A DNA stretch of 64,000 nt from S012-113 sp965368405 (lineage in GTDB: Bacteria; Bacteroidota; Bacteroidia; Cytophagales; Cyclobacteriaceae). This document shows, in pieces, positions 1-6,726 of this stretch (positions are counted from its first letter, which is position 1; every line of letters starts with the position of its first letter). Position numbers and translations under genes: made by a program. The notes beneath the pieces are model-generated. The model was not told the origin of the DNA. It worked only from the letters and a program-made list of their open reading frames with translations, and made no database searches. Location of the stretch: the NCBI GenBank assembly GCA_965368405.1, contig CBDUMS010000002.1, positions 1 through 64,000 on the forward strand, in the 5' to 3' direction.

Positions 1-690
1 TAGTGCACCTATCATTTCTGTTCTGAGGTCTTCATTATCGTAATTAAGGTCGGCTGTGTCCCACCAATCTGTTTCACCTCCTTCAATAGGGTAGGTCATC
101 TGATTTTCAATAAGGAATTCATAAAACTCAGGGTGTGCCTTCATCCATTCCGGCTTCCAGGGCGTTATACCTTTTTCTATTTTCGTGTAATACTCAGGAT
201 GTTCAGTTACCCACGAATGGTCCCACCCGGTATGATTAGCGGCAATATCGAGGATAATCTTCATGCCCATGGCATGAGCCTTTTCCACAAAAATTTTAAA
301 ATCCTCATTCGTGCCTAAATCAGGGTTTACTGCTTTATAATCTTTAATAGCATAATAACTGCCTAGGTATTTAAACCTTTCAGTTGGATCAATTTCTTCG
401 ATTAACGTCTTTTGATCGGCCTTCCGAAATTTTTCACTGATGGGAAAGATGGGCATAAGCCAAAGAATATCTGCGCCGAGTGCTTTTAATTCTGGTAGTT
501 GTTCGGCAAATGCATTTATTGTGCCCTCTGCTGTATGCTGTCTAATATTGACTTCATATATCGTTGCATTTTTCGACCATTCCGGCACTTCGCTCGGTTC
601 AGGAAAGTCGATAGTCTGCGCGCTCTCTTTTGGTTTGGAGCAAGCAAACAAAAAACTAATTAGAAGTAGTGTTGGTATTAACTTATTCAT
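1..690 (-). CDS. GH13 alpha-amylase-family lipoprotein, cut at the window edge
   Basis: The first 230 residues are present and the frame runs off the left edge. The N-terminus is a lipoprotein signal (MNKLIPTLLLISFLFAC, lipid Cys at 17). GH13 barrel signs follow: the LWLMPIFP strand near residues 76-83 and region I (ILDIAANHTGWDH, 146-158). The catalytic nucleophile and acid lie beyond the edge, so activity cannot be judged. The Cys is followed by SKPKES, without the acidic run seen on surface-exported Bacteroidota lipoproteins, so a periplasmic place is more likely (inference). The ATG lies one base after the stop of the upstream GH13 gene, so the two form an operon, probably under the LacI operators near 3.3 kb. 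Expected role: cleavage of maltodextrins imported by the SusCD pair. The exact specificity is unknown. Confidence 0.9.
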   Translation of the reverse strand, partial: MNKLIPTLLLISFLFACSKPKESAQTIDFPEPSEVPEWSKNATIYEVNIRQHTAEGTINAFAEQLPELKALGADILWLMPIFPISEKFRKADQKTLIEEIDPTERFKYLGSYYAIKDYKAVNPDLGTNEDFKIFVEKAHAMGMKIILDIAANHTGWDHSWVTEHPEYYTKIEKGITPWKPEWMKAHPEFYEFLIENQMTYPIEGGETDWWDTADLNYDNEDLRTEMIGAL

Positions 691-691
691 T

Positions 692-3070
692 TTACTTGGA
701 TTGAATTATTTGAAAGCTATAAGGTTCGAGATCTAAAGAAATAAACCCATTATTATTTTGGATTTCATCCTGGGTATCATCTACCAGCGCTGTATTTAAA
801 AACCGTTGTGGCAATTCAAGTTGTACGGTATTTGCTACGCTGGATTTGTTAAAGACAACAATAGAGATGTCGCCAAAATATGTTCGAGCGTAGGCTAGTG
901 TTGTTTCCGAAACATTAAGCCACTCAAAATCTCCAAAGATAAATTCTAGGTTCGAAGTTCTCAGTTTTGCTAGCCGTGAGGCCGTGCCTTTTACTTCAAT
1001 TTCTTCTGGATTTTCCAAGTCAAACCTCATCTGACGGCGGTTATCGGGATCATTCGCACCTGTCATGCCAATTTCGTCACCGTAATATATTACTGGTATT
1101 CCGGGAATGGTGTAGTTAAATGCTAAGTACATTTTTAACTTATCGTAGCCCAGTGGGTTTGTAACTTCTATTTTACGAGTCCAACCGGCCAGTTTACTGT
1201 CTTCTTCAAAAGTTAGGTCTCCTCCGGCATAAGCCATAAATCTTGGTTTATCTTGATTACCAGTAATATTCCCCATAAGGTGATGATTGCCGTAATATTT
1301 GAATGATTCATTAATAGAAGTTTGAAGTCTGTCAAACGAAACATCGTCCTTTACAAAACAAGGCAGTGCGTCATCGTAAACGCCAAAGTCGAACTGAGCA
1401 TTCATTTGGCCGGTACTAACATAGCTGGCAATCAATGGGCGGCTACCGTACGTTTCGCCAATTTGATAGATTATTTTGTTTTCTGGTATGATAACCTCTT
1501 TTTTAAGTTTTTTAGTCAGTTCACGCCAAAAGAATTCAGGTACATGCTTAGTGGCATCGTGTCTGAAACCGTCTAGGTCATACTCTTTTATCCAAAAAAC
1601 GGCAGAGTCGGTAAGCATATCCGTTAGCTCTGGATTCATTAAATCAAGGGTAGGAAGATGGGTGTCGAACCATGTGGTAAGCCGATATTCATCCCATTTC
1701 TCGGTGTTTAGGCTTCCATCCGGGAGGTATAACTCAGTAGCCCAATCGGGGTGTTCTTTGTAAACCCAATGTTCTTCATGCACATGATTGGCAACAAAAT
1801 CTATTAATACATTTAAGTTGTTTTCATGTGCAAGGGTTACCAATTCGTTTAATTCATCGGGGTCCCCTAGGCGATAGTCTATCTTACTGAATGAAGTAGG
1901 CCAATACCCATGATAGGCCGAAAACTGTGTTTTAGGCTTAGGATAAAGGCCGTATGGCCCCTCTGGATTTTGAACAATTGGTGAGAGCCAGATCGAGTTA
2001 ATTCCCAGTTCCTGAAAATACCCAGACTTAATTTTCGCTGTTATTCCCGCAATATCGCCACCGTAATAATCGGCTCTGGGGTGTACTTCTGGAATATTTA
2101 AAGGAGCATCATTTGCCTTATTCGCATTATTAAATCGATCCACCATCATAAAGTACAAGGTACTGGCATGCCAATCGGATCGATTGAGCTGATTCGGCGA
2201 CGCAACTACTTTGCCTTTTTCTAGCGGAATCAATATGTCGTTACTTATGTTTGAATCGTTGGAGCCAATAACCCGTATAAAGCTTCGATCTAGCTTGCTA
2301 GCCACTTGGGGTATTCGAATTGCGAGTTCCCCATCGCGAAGTGACGAGCTCTCTGTGATCTCCTGATTTTGCCAAAGTACCACCACCGTGGTCAGATCTT
2401 CAGTTTCCAACGTTATGGTATTGTCAGTATAGGAGAGGGTTGCTAGAGAAGGGATAACTTCTGAATGGCGCTGGACCGTTTTTACAGAATTAAATGCACC
2501 AAAGCTGTTACTAATAGAATCTAAATTTATGGGATCAAGGGCCTCAGCCCCATCTAACACATATTTATATTGAAATTGACCTGGCGAAAGCCAAAAACTA
2601 GTCTTCCATAGACCATTGCTATAGGATAATTCTCCAAGCTGCGGGTTCCATTCGTTAAAGTCGCCTTTAACCTGAACCTTTTGGAATATTTTTTCCTTGT
2701 CTTTGAACTGAAATACTATTTCTTGTTTGTCAGAAGATTTGGTTAATAAACTAAATATCGTATCTCCAGAATAAACCTTTAATTTCCCAATAGGCTCCGT
2801 TGAAGTGTTTTCTAACAATAAAGTTTTTTTATCGTTACTCATTTCTGCTGAACCATTCGTGTAGCGAACAGAATCAATGATTTGAGGATTTATAAAGTAA
2901 TCTTCAACAGGAACCATTGTTTTTCCTGGCTGTAAATTAATAGGTGTAGCTATTCCAACCAGATTGTGATTGGATTCAAGAAGAATCTGATCCTTATTAT
3001 TATTATTACAAGAGGTAAATAACAGCGAAATAATTGCCAGTCCATACGAGGCAATACATTGTATCTTCAT
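692..3070 (-). CDS. GH13 glycosidase lipoprotein with starch-binding-like N-terminal domains (neopullulanase/amylase type)
   Basis: This 792-residue lipoprotein (lipobox LFTSC, Cys 21) has an E-set/CBM48-like domain around 130-175 (VQVKGDFNEWNP then FQYKYVLDG). A second beta-rich stretch covers about 205-285, and a full GH13 barrel starts near 300 (TLYFMMVDRFNN). Visible catalytic residues are the nucleophile Asp505 (GFRHDATKH), the acid Glu539 (IGETYG) and Asp607 (NQDK). Region I is DFVANHVHEEH (424-434). This layout fits the cyclomaltodextrinase/neopullulanase (SusA-like) group, which hydrolyses alpha-1,4 and sometimes alpha-1,6 bonds of maltodextrins. CNNNNKD after the Cys lacks an acidic export signal, so it is probably periplasmic (inference). 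It is first in a two-gene operon with the next GH13 one base downstream, and two LacI-type operators lie 210-280 bases upstream. Substrate preference cannot be read from sequence. Confidence 0.93.
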   Translation of the reverse strand: MKIQCIASYGLAIISLLFTSCNNNNKDQILLESNHNLVGIATPINLQPGKTMVPVEDYFINPQIIDSVRYTNGSAEMSNDKKTLLLENTSTEPIGKLKVYSGDTIFSLLTKSSDKQEIVFQFKDKEKIFQKVQVKGDFNEWNPQLGELSYSNGLWKTSFWLSPGQFQYKYVLDGAEALDPINLDSISNSFGAFNSVKTVQRHSEVIPSLATLSYTDNTITLETEDLTTVVVLWQNQEITESSSLRDGELAIRIPQVASKLDRSFIRVIGSNDSNISNDILIPLEKGKVVASPNQLNRSDWHASTLYFMMVDRFNNANKANDAPLNIPEVHPRADYYGGDIAGITAKIKSGYFQELGINSIWLSPIVQNPEGPYGLYPKPKTQFSAYHGYWPTSFSKIDYRLGDPDELNELVTLAHENNLNVLIDFVANHVHEEHWVYKEHPDWATELYLPDGSLNTEKWDEYRLTTWFDTHLPTLDLMNPELTDMLTDSAVFWIKEYDLDGFRHDATKHVPEFFWRELTKKLKKEVIIPENKIIYQIGETYGSRPLIASYVSTGQMNAQFDFGVYDDALPCFVKDDVSFDRLQTSINESFKYYGNHHLMGNITGNQDKPRFMAYAGGDLTFEEDSKLAGWTRKIEVTNPLGYDKLKMYLAFNYTIPGIPVIYYGDEIGMTGANDPDNRRQMRFDLENPEEIEVKGTASRLAKLRTSNLEFIFGDFEWLNVSETTLAYARTYFGDISIVVFNKSSVANTVQLELPQRFLNTALVDDTQDEIQNNNGFISLDLEPYSFQIIQSK

Positions 3071-3281
3071 TTTTACTTGTGTGTTAAGTTAATTATAAAT
3101 CAACCTTGGCATCACAAGAGCCATAGGATTTTGGTTAAAAAAGAACAATACACTGCTTCCACAATGAAGGTCAAATTGCGATACTAAAATAACCGATTCG
3201 TGTATCTCTAAAAAACGGCATGCGTTATGCAGGATAAGAACTGAGTAAAAAATATCGGTTTCTGTTAATCCGAAGCTGTTT

Positions 3282-3291
3282 CAATCGATTG
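3282..3291. promoter_or_regulatory. LacI-family operator, copy 1 (upstream of GH13 operon)
   Basis: The 10-base palindrome CAATCGATTG has the CG centre and CAA/TTG arms typical of LacI/CcpA-family operators. It is identical to the core of the perfect 16-mer at 4658-4673. The right flank extends with C but the left flank does not, so this is the less symmetric copy. It lies about 210 bases before the GH13 start codon at 3070. The regulator encoded next door is the obvious ligand (inference). Confidence 0.6.
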
Positions 3292-3335
3292 CGTAACTTT
3301 TTGAAAAAAAATCACGCAAAAGGATAGTGGGTAAA

Positions 3336-3351
3336 CCGCAAACGATTGCAG
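3336..3351. promoter_or_regulatory. LacI-family operator, copy 2 (upstream of GH13 operon)
   Basis: CCGCAAACGATTGCAG is a near-palindrome of the same family, with arms GCAA and TTGC around a CG centre and one imperfect pair. Its centre is about 57 bases from copy 1, roughly five to six helical turns, which would allow two dimers on the same DNA face (inference). It lies just past the stop of the regulator gene. Confidence 0.55.
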
Positions 3352-3393
3352 TTTTTGCTTGATCTATATTCTCAGGAAAAAAATAGAAGAATT

Positions 3394-4404
3394 TTAGGTG
3401 GTATCGCGCTCTATCAATGTTGTGCCTACAACTTTCTTTATCTGCGGAGGAGGCGTTTTAGCTTCAATTTCGTCTATAACTATACTTGCAGCTTCCTGAC
3501 CCATCTCATATCCTGCTTGAGAAACAGTAGTTAACCTTGGTTTTATTAAGTTCGATAATTGCCAATTACTAAAACCAACTACTTTTACCTGATCGGGAAT
3601 ATTTATTCCAAGTTCTTGCATGGCAAGAATTGCTCCCAAAGCAGCCATATCGTTATTTCCAAAAAAACCATCAATATCCGGATATCGTTGAAATATATCT
3701 TTTGATATTTGTTGACTTTCTTCATAAGCGCCAGCAATGCATGGAATGATAAGATCCTGATCCACCGGTATGTTATGTGCGACGAGTGCATCTATATAAC
3801 CTTGTGTGCGATTTTTGGAAATATCGAGATTTTCAGGACCTCTTAAATGCACTATTTTTTTACATCCCTTTTTAATAAGAAGTTCAACAGCTTTGTACGC
3901 ACCCATATAATCATCGACAACAACCTGACTTGTTTTTAGCACATCAGTAACTCTATCAAACATTACGATAGGCAATCCTTCATCGATTAACTCCTGAAAA
4001 TGAGAAAAGTCAGTGGTCTCGCGAGATAGAGATACGATCATGCCGTCTACGCGGCTATTCCACATCGCCTTCGTATCTGTTACTTCTCGTTCATAAGTTT
4101 CTGCCGATTGACAAAGAATTACATTATATCCTCTTGCATAGGCAACATTCTCAATCCCTGAAATGACGGTAGAAAAGAAAAAGTGAACAAGTTCAGGCAC
4201 AATTACACCAATCGTATTGGTTTTACTATTCCTTAACCCTTGGGCAATGAGGTTCGGTTTATAGTTCAGTTTTGTTGCTAAATCCTGAACGAGTTGTTTT
4301 GTCTCTGGGCTAATATCAGGATGATCTTTCAGTGCGCGCGAAACCGTTGAGGGAGAAATATTGAGTTCTCGGGCAAGATCTTTAATGGTTATATGCGCTT
4401 TCAC
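3394..4404 (-). CDS. LacI-family transcriptional regulator of the starch locus
   Basis: This 336-residue protein starts with GTG. The N-terminal helix-turn-helix is ITIKDLARELNISPSTVSRAL (about 5-25) and the hinge helix NLIAQGLRNSKTNTIG follows near 52-67. The rest is a periplasmic-binding-protein-like effector domain (for example GVIVPELVHFFFSTVISGIE and the late DGFFGNNDMAALGA). Length and layout are normal for the family. It lies between the two arms of a maltodextrin locus and is flanked by three copies of a LacI-type palindrome. It therefore probably controls both the GH13 operon downstream and the sus genes upstream, responding to a maltooligosaccharide or sugar phosphate; the effector is not readable. 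Classic Bacteroides sus loci use SusR instead, while LacI-type control is known for maltose loci in Flavobacteriia. Autoregulation through the 4658 site is possible. Confidence 0.93.
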   Translation of the reverse strand: MKAHITIKDLARELNISPSTVSRALKDHPDISPETKQLVQDLATKLNYKPNLIAQGLRNSKTNTIGVIVPELVHFFFSTVISGIENVAYARGYNVILCQSAETYEREVTDTKAMWNSRVDGMIVSLSRETTDFSHFQELIDEGLPIVMFDRVTDVLKTSQVVVDDYMGAYKAVELLIKKGCKKIVHLRGPENLDISKNRTQGYIDALVAHNIPVDQDLIIPCIAGAYEESQQISKDIFQRYPDIDGFFGNNDMAALGAILAMQELGINIPDQVKVVGFSNWQLSNLIKPRLTTVSQAGYEMGQEAASIVIDEIEAKTPPPQIKKVVGTTLIERDTT

Positions 4405-4496
4405 ACTTCAAATCTAATGCTTTTTACTTGAGTAATTATGGTTTAGCACCTCTAAAGCAAGATTTAAAGCAATGACTATTTCCCACTTGCGCACAG

Positions 4497-4504
4497 CAAA
4501 TATA
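4497..4504 (-). promoter_or_regulatory. Candidate -7 promoter element for lacI
   Basis: CAAATATA on the plus strand reads TATATTTG on the minus strand, a perfect match to the Bacteroidota -7 consensus TAnnTTTG. It is 93 bases before the GTG. No TTTG is seen at the expected -33 distance, so support is partial. Confidence 0.3.
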
Positions 4505-4657
4505 AAAGACTAAGAAATAGTATGTGATTTAGTTAATTTAATCATATAACTTAGAATAATGCAATTATAATTTTATTAATAGTTTGCTTCTATTAACCAA
4601 TACTATTACAATATTACCATGCTTGAAAAAAAAAATATGAAAATTGACGGGCTTGCT

Positions 4658-4673
4658 CCGCAATCGATTGCGG
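4658..4673. promoter_or_regulatory. LacI-family operator, copy 3 (perfect 16-base palindrome)
   Basis: CCGCAATCGATTGCGG is its own reverse complement over all 16 bases. This is the best operator in the window and defines the motif shared with 3282-3291 and 3336-3351. It lies about 255 bases before the regulator start and 330 bases before the SusE/F-like start, so it could serve either or both directions. Confidence 0.75.
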
Positions 4674-4840
4674 TTACGATTTCGTTAAAAAAAGTCGAAA
4701 ATTTCTTTTGTAGTTAGCCTTGGACTCTATAGCTTTAATGTATCAATAGACTAAATCAAACGGGATTTAGCTAAAATGCGCTCAACGGAGCACATAGGCA
4801 TTATATACTTGGTTAATAAATTAAATTGCACTTTCAATTG

Positions 4841-4863
4841 GAAATCGAATTTAGTTCGATTTC
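4841..4863 (+). repeat. Inverted repeat in the susE-like leader
   Basis: GAAATCGAA, a five-base spacer, then TTCGATTTC: nine perfect pairs. There is no T-tract, so it is not an intrinsic terminator. It could be an operator for a second regulator or a leader hairpin that stabilises the sus mRNA. Which one is unknown. Confidence 0.5.
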
Positions 4864-5004
4864 TAAATTAGCGAGGATCCTGTTTGATTAGTCTGTTGAT
4901 GTTTTTGGTAACTGAGGTAAATCATAAATAAATACAATTTACTCAGAATGAAATTTAAACATTTGTATTACTTATTAATTAACCAATTTTAAAAATTTAT
5001 TGTT

Positions 5005-6495
5005 ATGAAGAAATCGAATTTATTATTGAATCTTCTTATGGCTATGACGATGATCTTTGCATTTAATTCGTGTAAGGAAGATCCTGTAGTTGAAGAAAAA
5101 GAAGGTCTTCCTGTTGCGGATGGATTTTACATCACGAAGGTGGACGTTGATCCTGTGGCAACACAACAATTAAAAGTTGCTATGGTGGATGCACCGGATT
5201 TTGGAGCACAGAGTCGTGAAGGATTCTACCAAAACTATGTGTACCTAACAGCAGGTTCTTACAACATTGTTGAGGTTACAGAAAAAGCAATTGGATCCAC
5301 TTTAGGGGGTTCTATTACCAGTATTACCGAAGTTCCTTCTGCTGACAACGAAGAGTGTGAAACTACGGAATACAGCTTAATTAATGCAACCGAAGGTGGT
5401 GCTGCATTTAGTGTGCCTAGTGACGGTCTTTATGTAGTTGCCTATGATGAAACTATGAGTGAAATAGTATTCGACGAAATAGTTTCGGCTGCTATTATTG
5501 GTGATGGTACTCCTGGTGGATGGGGTGATGATACTCCAATGACTGGTACAATTAGTGCTGAAGGTGCTAGCTGGTCTATCGAAGATGTTACTTTGAAAGT
5601 AGGCGTTTTCAAATTTAGATTTAACTGTCGATGGGCGATTGATCGTCGAATCGATCCTTTAATGGCTTTTGATAATGCAAATGGTTACTCTTTCTTTACC
5701 AACTATGGTGGTACGATTGATAATCTTTCAGCGGGTAACGAAGTTGGAAATATTCCAATTGCAGAGCGTGCTAATTATACAGTGACCTTTACTTGGGATC
5801 CTATTGAAGGTGTATCGGGTACATTAACAAGAACTGGTGATGCCCCAGAACTTACATTCGATCCTGACGAGTGGAAATGGGGAATAATAGGAAGTGTTAC
5901 CGCTTCTGGTTTCGATAAAGACTATGATATGCAGTATAATGGTGAATCTGATGGAACGTATACATGGACTACCGTTGTTACATTTGCTGACGAAGCTAGC
6001 GATGCTGGCACAGGTGGATTGAGAAGATATAAGTTTAGAATCAATGACTCTTGGGATACAAACTTAGGAGGAACATTAACTACTACAGATTCTGATTTAA
6101 GCTTTGGAAGCGCAGATATTACGCCTCCTGCAGCTGGCGATTATTACATTACTCTTGCAACCTCTGATGACGGAGTTTCATGGACCGCAACAATGTCTGA
6201 AGACGGATGGGGCGCAGTTGGTGATGGCTCGCCTGCTATGGCATGGCCTAGCGATGGAAACAACCCAGATGTTGCCTTAACTCCAGCAATTGTGGATGGA
6301 AAAGAAACATATACGATCACAGGAGATTTTACTACCGATGGATGGAAATTCAGAGCGGGTAAAGATTGGGCACTTAATGTAGGTACTGATGGTGCTGTAG
6401 GCGGAGATAACATAGTTTTATCAGAAGCTGGTAATTATACCATCGTCTTAAGTTATGACGGTGTTGCATATTCAGTAGTATCAACTAAAAACTAG
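5005..6495 (+). CDS. SusE/SusF-like starch-binding outer-membrane lipoprotein
   Basis: This 496-residue protein has lipobox FAFNSC (Cys 23) followed by KEDP, a K-acid-acid pattern like the lipoprotein surface-export signal described in Capnocytophaga, so surface exposure is likely. An N-terminal domain (about 35-160) is followed by three similar modules, roughly 163-285, 288-398 and 401-496. Each carries a KFR motif followed by a Trp (KFRFNCRW 203-210, KFRINDSW 343-350, KFRAGKDW 448-455), as expected for SusE/F-type carbohydrate-binding repeats. The role is to hold starch or maltodextrin at the cell surface beside SusCD. It precedes susC, whereas Bacteroides susE/F follow susD, and a strong terminator separates it from susC. 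Whether it is closer to SusE or SusF cannot be decided. Confidence 0.85.
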   Translation: MKKSNLLLNLLMAMTMIFAFNSCKEDPVVEEKEGLPVADGFYITKVDVDPVATQQLKVAMVDAPDFGAQSREGFYQNYVYLTAGSYNIVEVTEKAIGSTLGGSITSITEVPSADNEECETTEYSLINATEGGAAFSVPSDGLYVVAYDETMSEIVFDEIVSAAIIGDGTPGGWGDDTPMTGTISAEGASWSIEDVTLKVGVFKFRFNCRWAIDRRIDPLMAFDNANGYSFFTNYGGTIDNLSAGNEVGNIPIAERANYTVTFTWDPIEGVSGTLTRTGDAPELTFDPDEWKWGIIGSVTASGFDKDYDMQYNGESDGTYTWTTVVTFADEASDAGTGGLRRYKFRINDSWDTNLGGTLTTTDSDLSFGSADITPPAAGDYYITLATSDDGVSWTATMSEDGWGAVGDGSPAMAWPSDGNNPDVALTPAIVDGKETYTITGDFTTDGWKFRAGKDWALNVGTDGAVGGDNIVLSEAGNYTIVLSYDGVAYSVVSTKN

Positions 6496-6510
6496 TTAGT
6501 ACATTTAGAA

Positions 6511-6540
6511 AGCTGCTCCGTTTGGAGCAGCTTTTTTTCT
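6511..6540 (+). terminator. Intrinsic terminator after the SusE/F-like gene
   Basis: AGCTGCTCC and GGAGCAGCT form a nine-pair stem with a four-base loop, followed directly by a run of T. It lies 16 bases after the stop codon, so the SusE/F-like gene can be transcribed as a separate unit from susC. Confidence 0.85.
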
Positions 6541-6726
6541 TTTAAAAATTTCGTTTAATATATAGCTTATAGAACTAAATTTACCAAGACACACATTGCA
6601 CTAATGTGGTTTATCAGCGGGTAAGCTGCTTATTCTTGCAAAATTCTTAGTAGTTTTAATAGGCAATTTTCGCCAGATGGAGAGAGTTAATTTCACGATA
6701 ATTAATTCCCTATTAAATAACATAAA

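Larger units (their letters stand above)
3071..3393. other. Intergenic region between lacI stop and GH13 operon, with two LacI-type operators
   Basis: This non-coding stretch of 323 bases lies between the end of the regulator gene and the start of the minus-strand GH13 operon. It holds two copies of the LacI-type palindrome (3282-3291 and 3336-3351). I see no convincing -7/-33 promoter match on the minus strand and no terminator hairpin for the regulator gene. The short open frame at 3346-3534 runs antisense into the regulator's 3' end and has no coding support. Confidence 0.6.
4405..5004. other. Divergent regulatory region between lacI and susE-like gene
   Basis: Six hundred non-coding bases separate the regulator gene (minus) from the SusE/F-like gene (plus). 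They hold a perfect LacI-type operator (4658-4673), a -7-like TATATTTG on the minus strand (4497-4504), a near -7 motif TATACTTG on the plus strand (4804-4811), and a 9-base-arm inverted repeat in the presumed leader (4841-4863). No open frame here has coding character. The length suggests a long 5' leader for the sus transcript. Confidence 0.6.

Noticed and set aside
1476..1763. Plus-strand open frames inside the GH13 gene (1322-1576, 1476-1763)
   Set aside because: They run antisense to a well-supported enzyme and have no start signals or protein-like composition.
692..3070. Frameshift between the two adjacent GH13 genes
   Set aside because: The downstream gene has its own lipoprotein signal and barrel start, and the upstream gene has a complete barrel, so they are two genes.
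3190..3235. Direct or inverted repeat around AACGGCATGCGTTATGC as a fourth operator
   Set aside because: It lacks the CAA/TTG arms and CG centre of the LacI motif; symmetry is poor.
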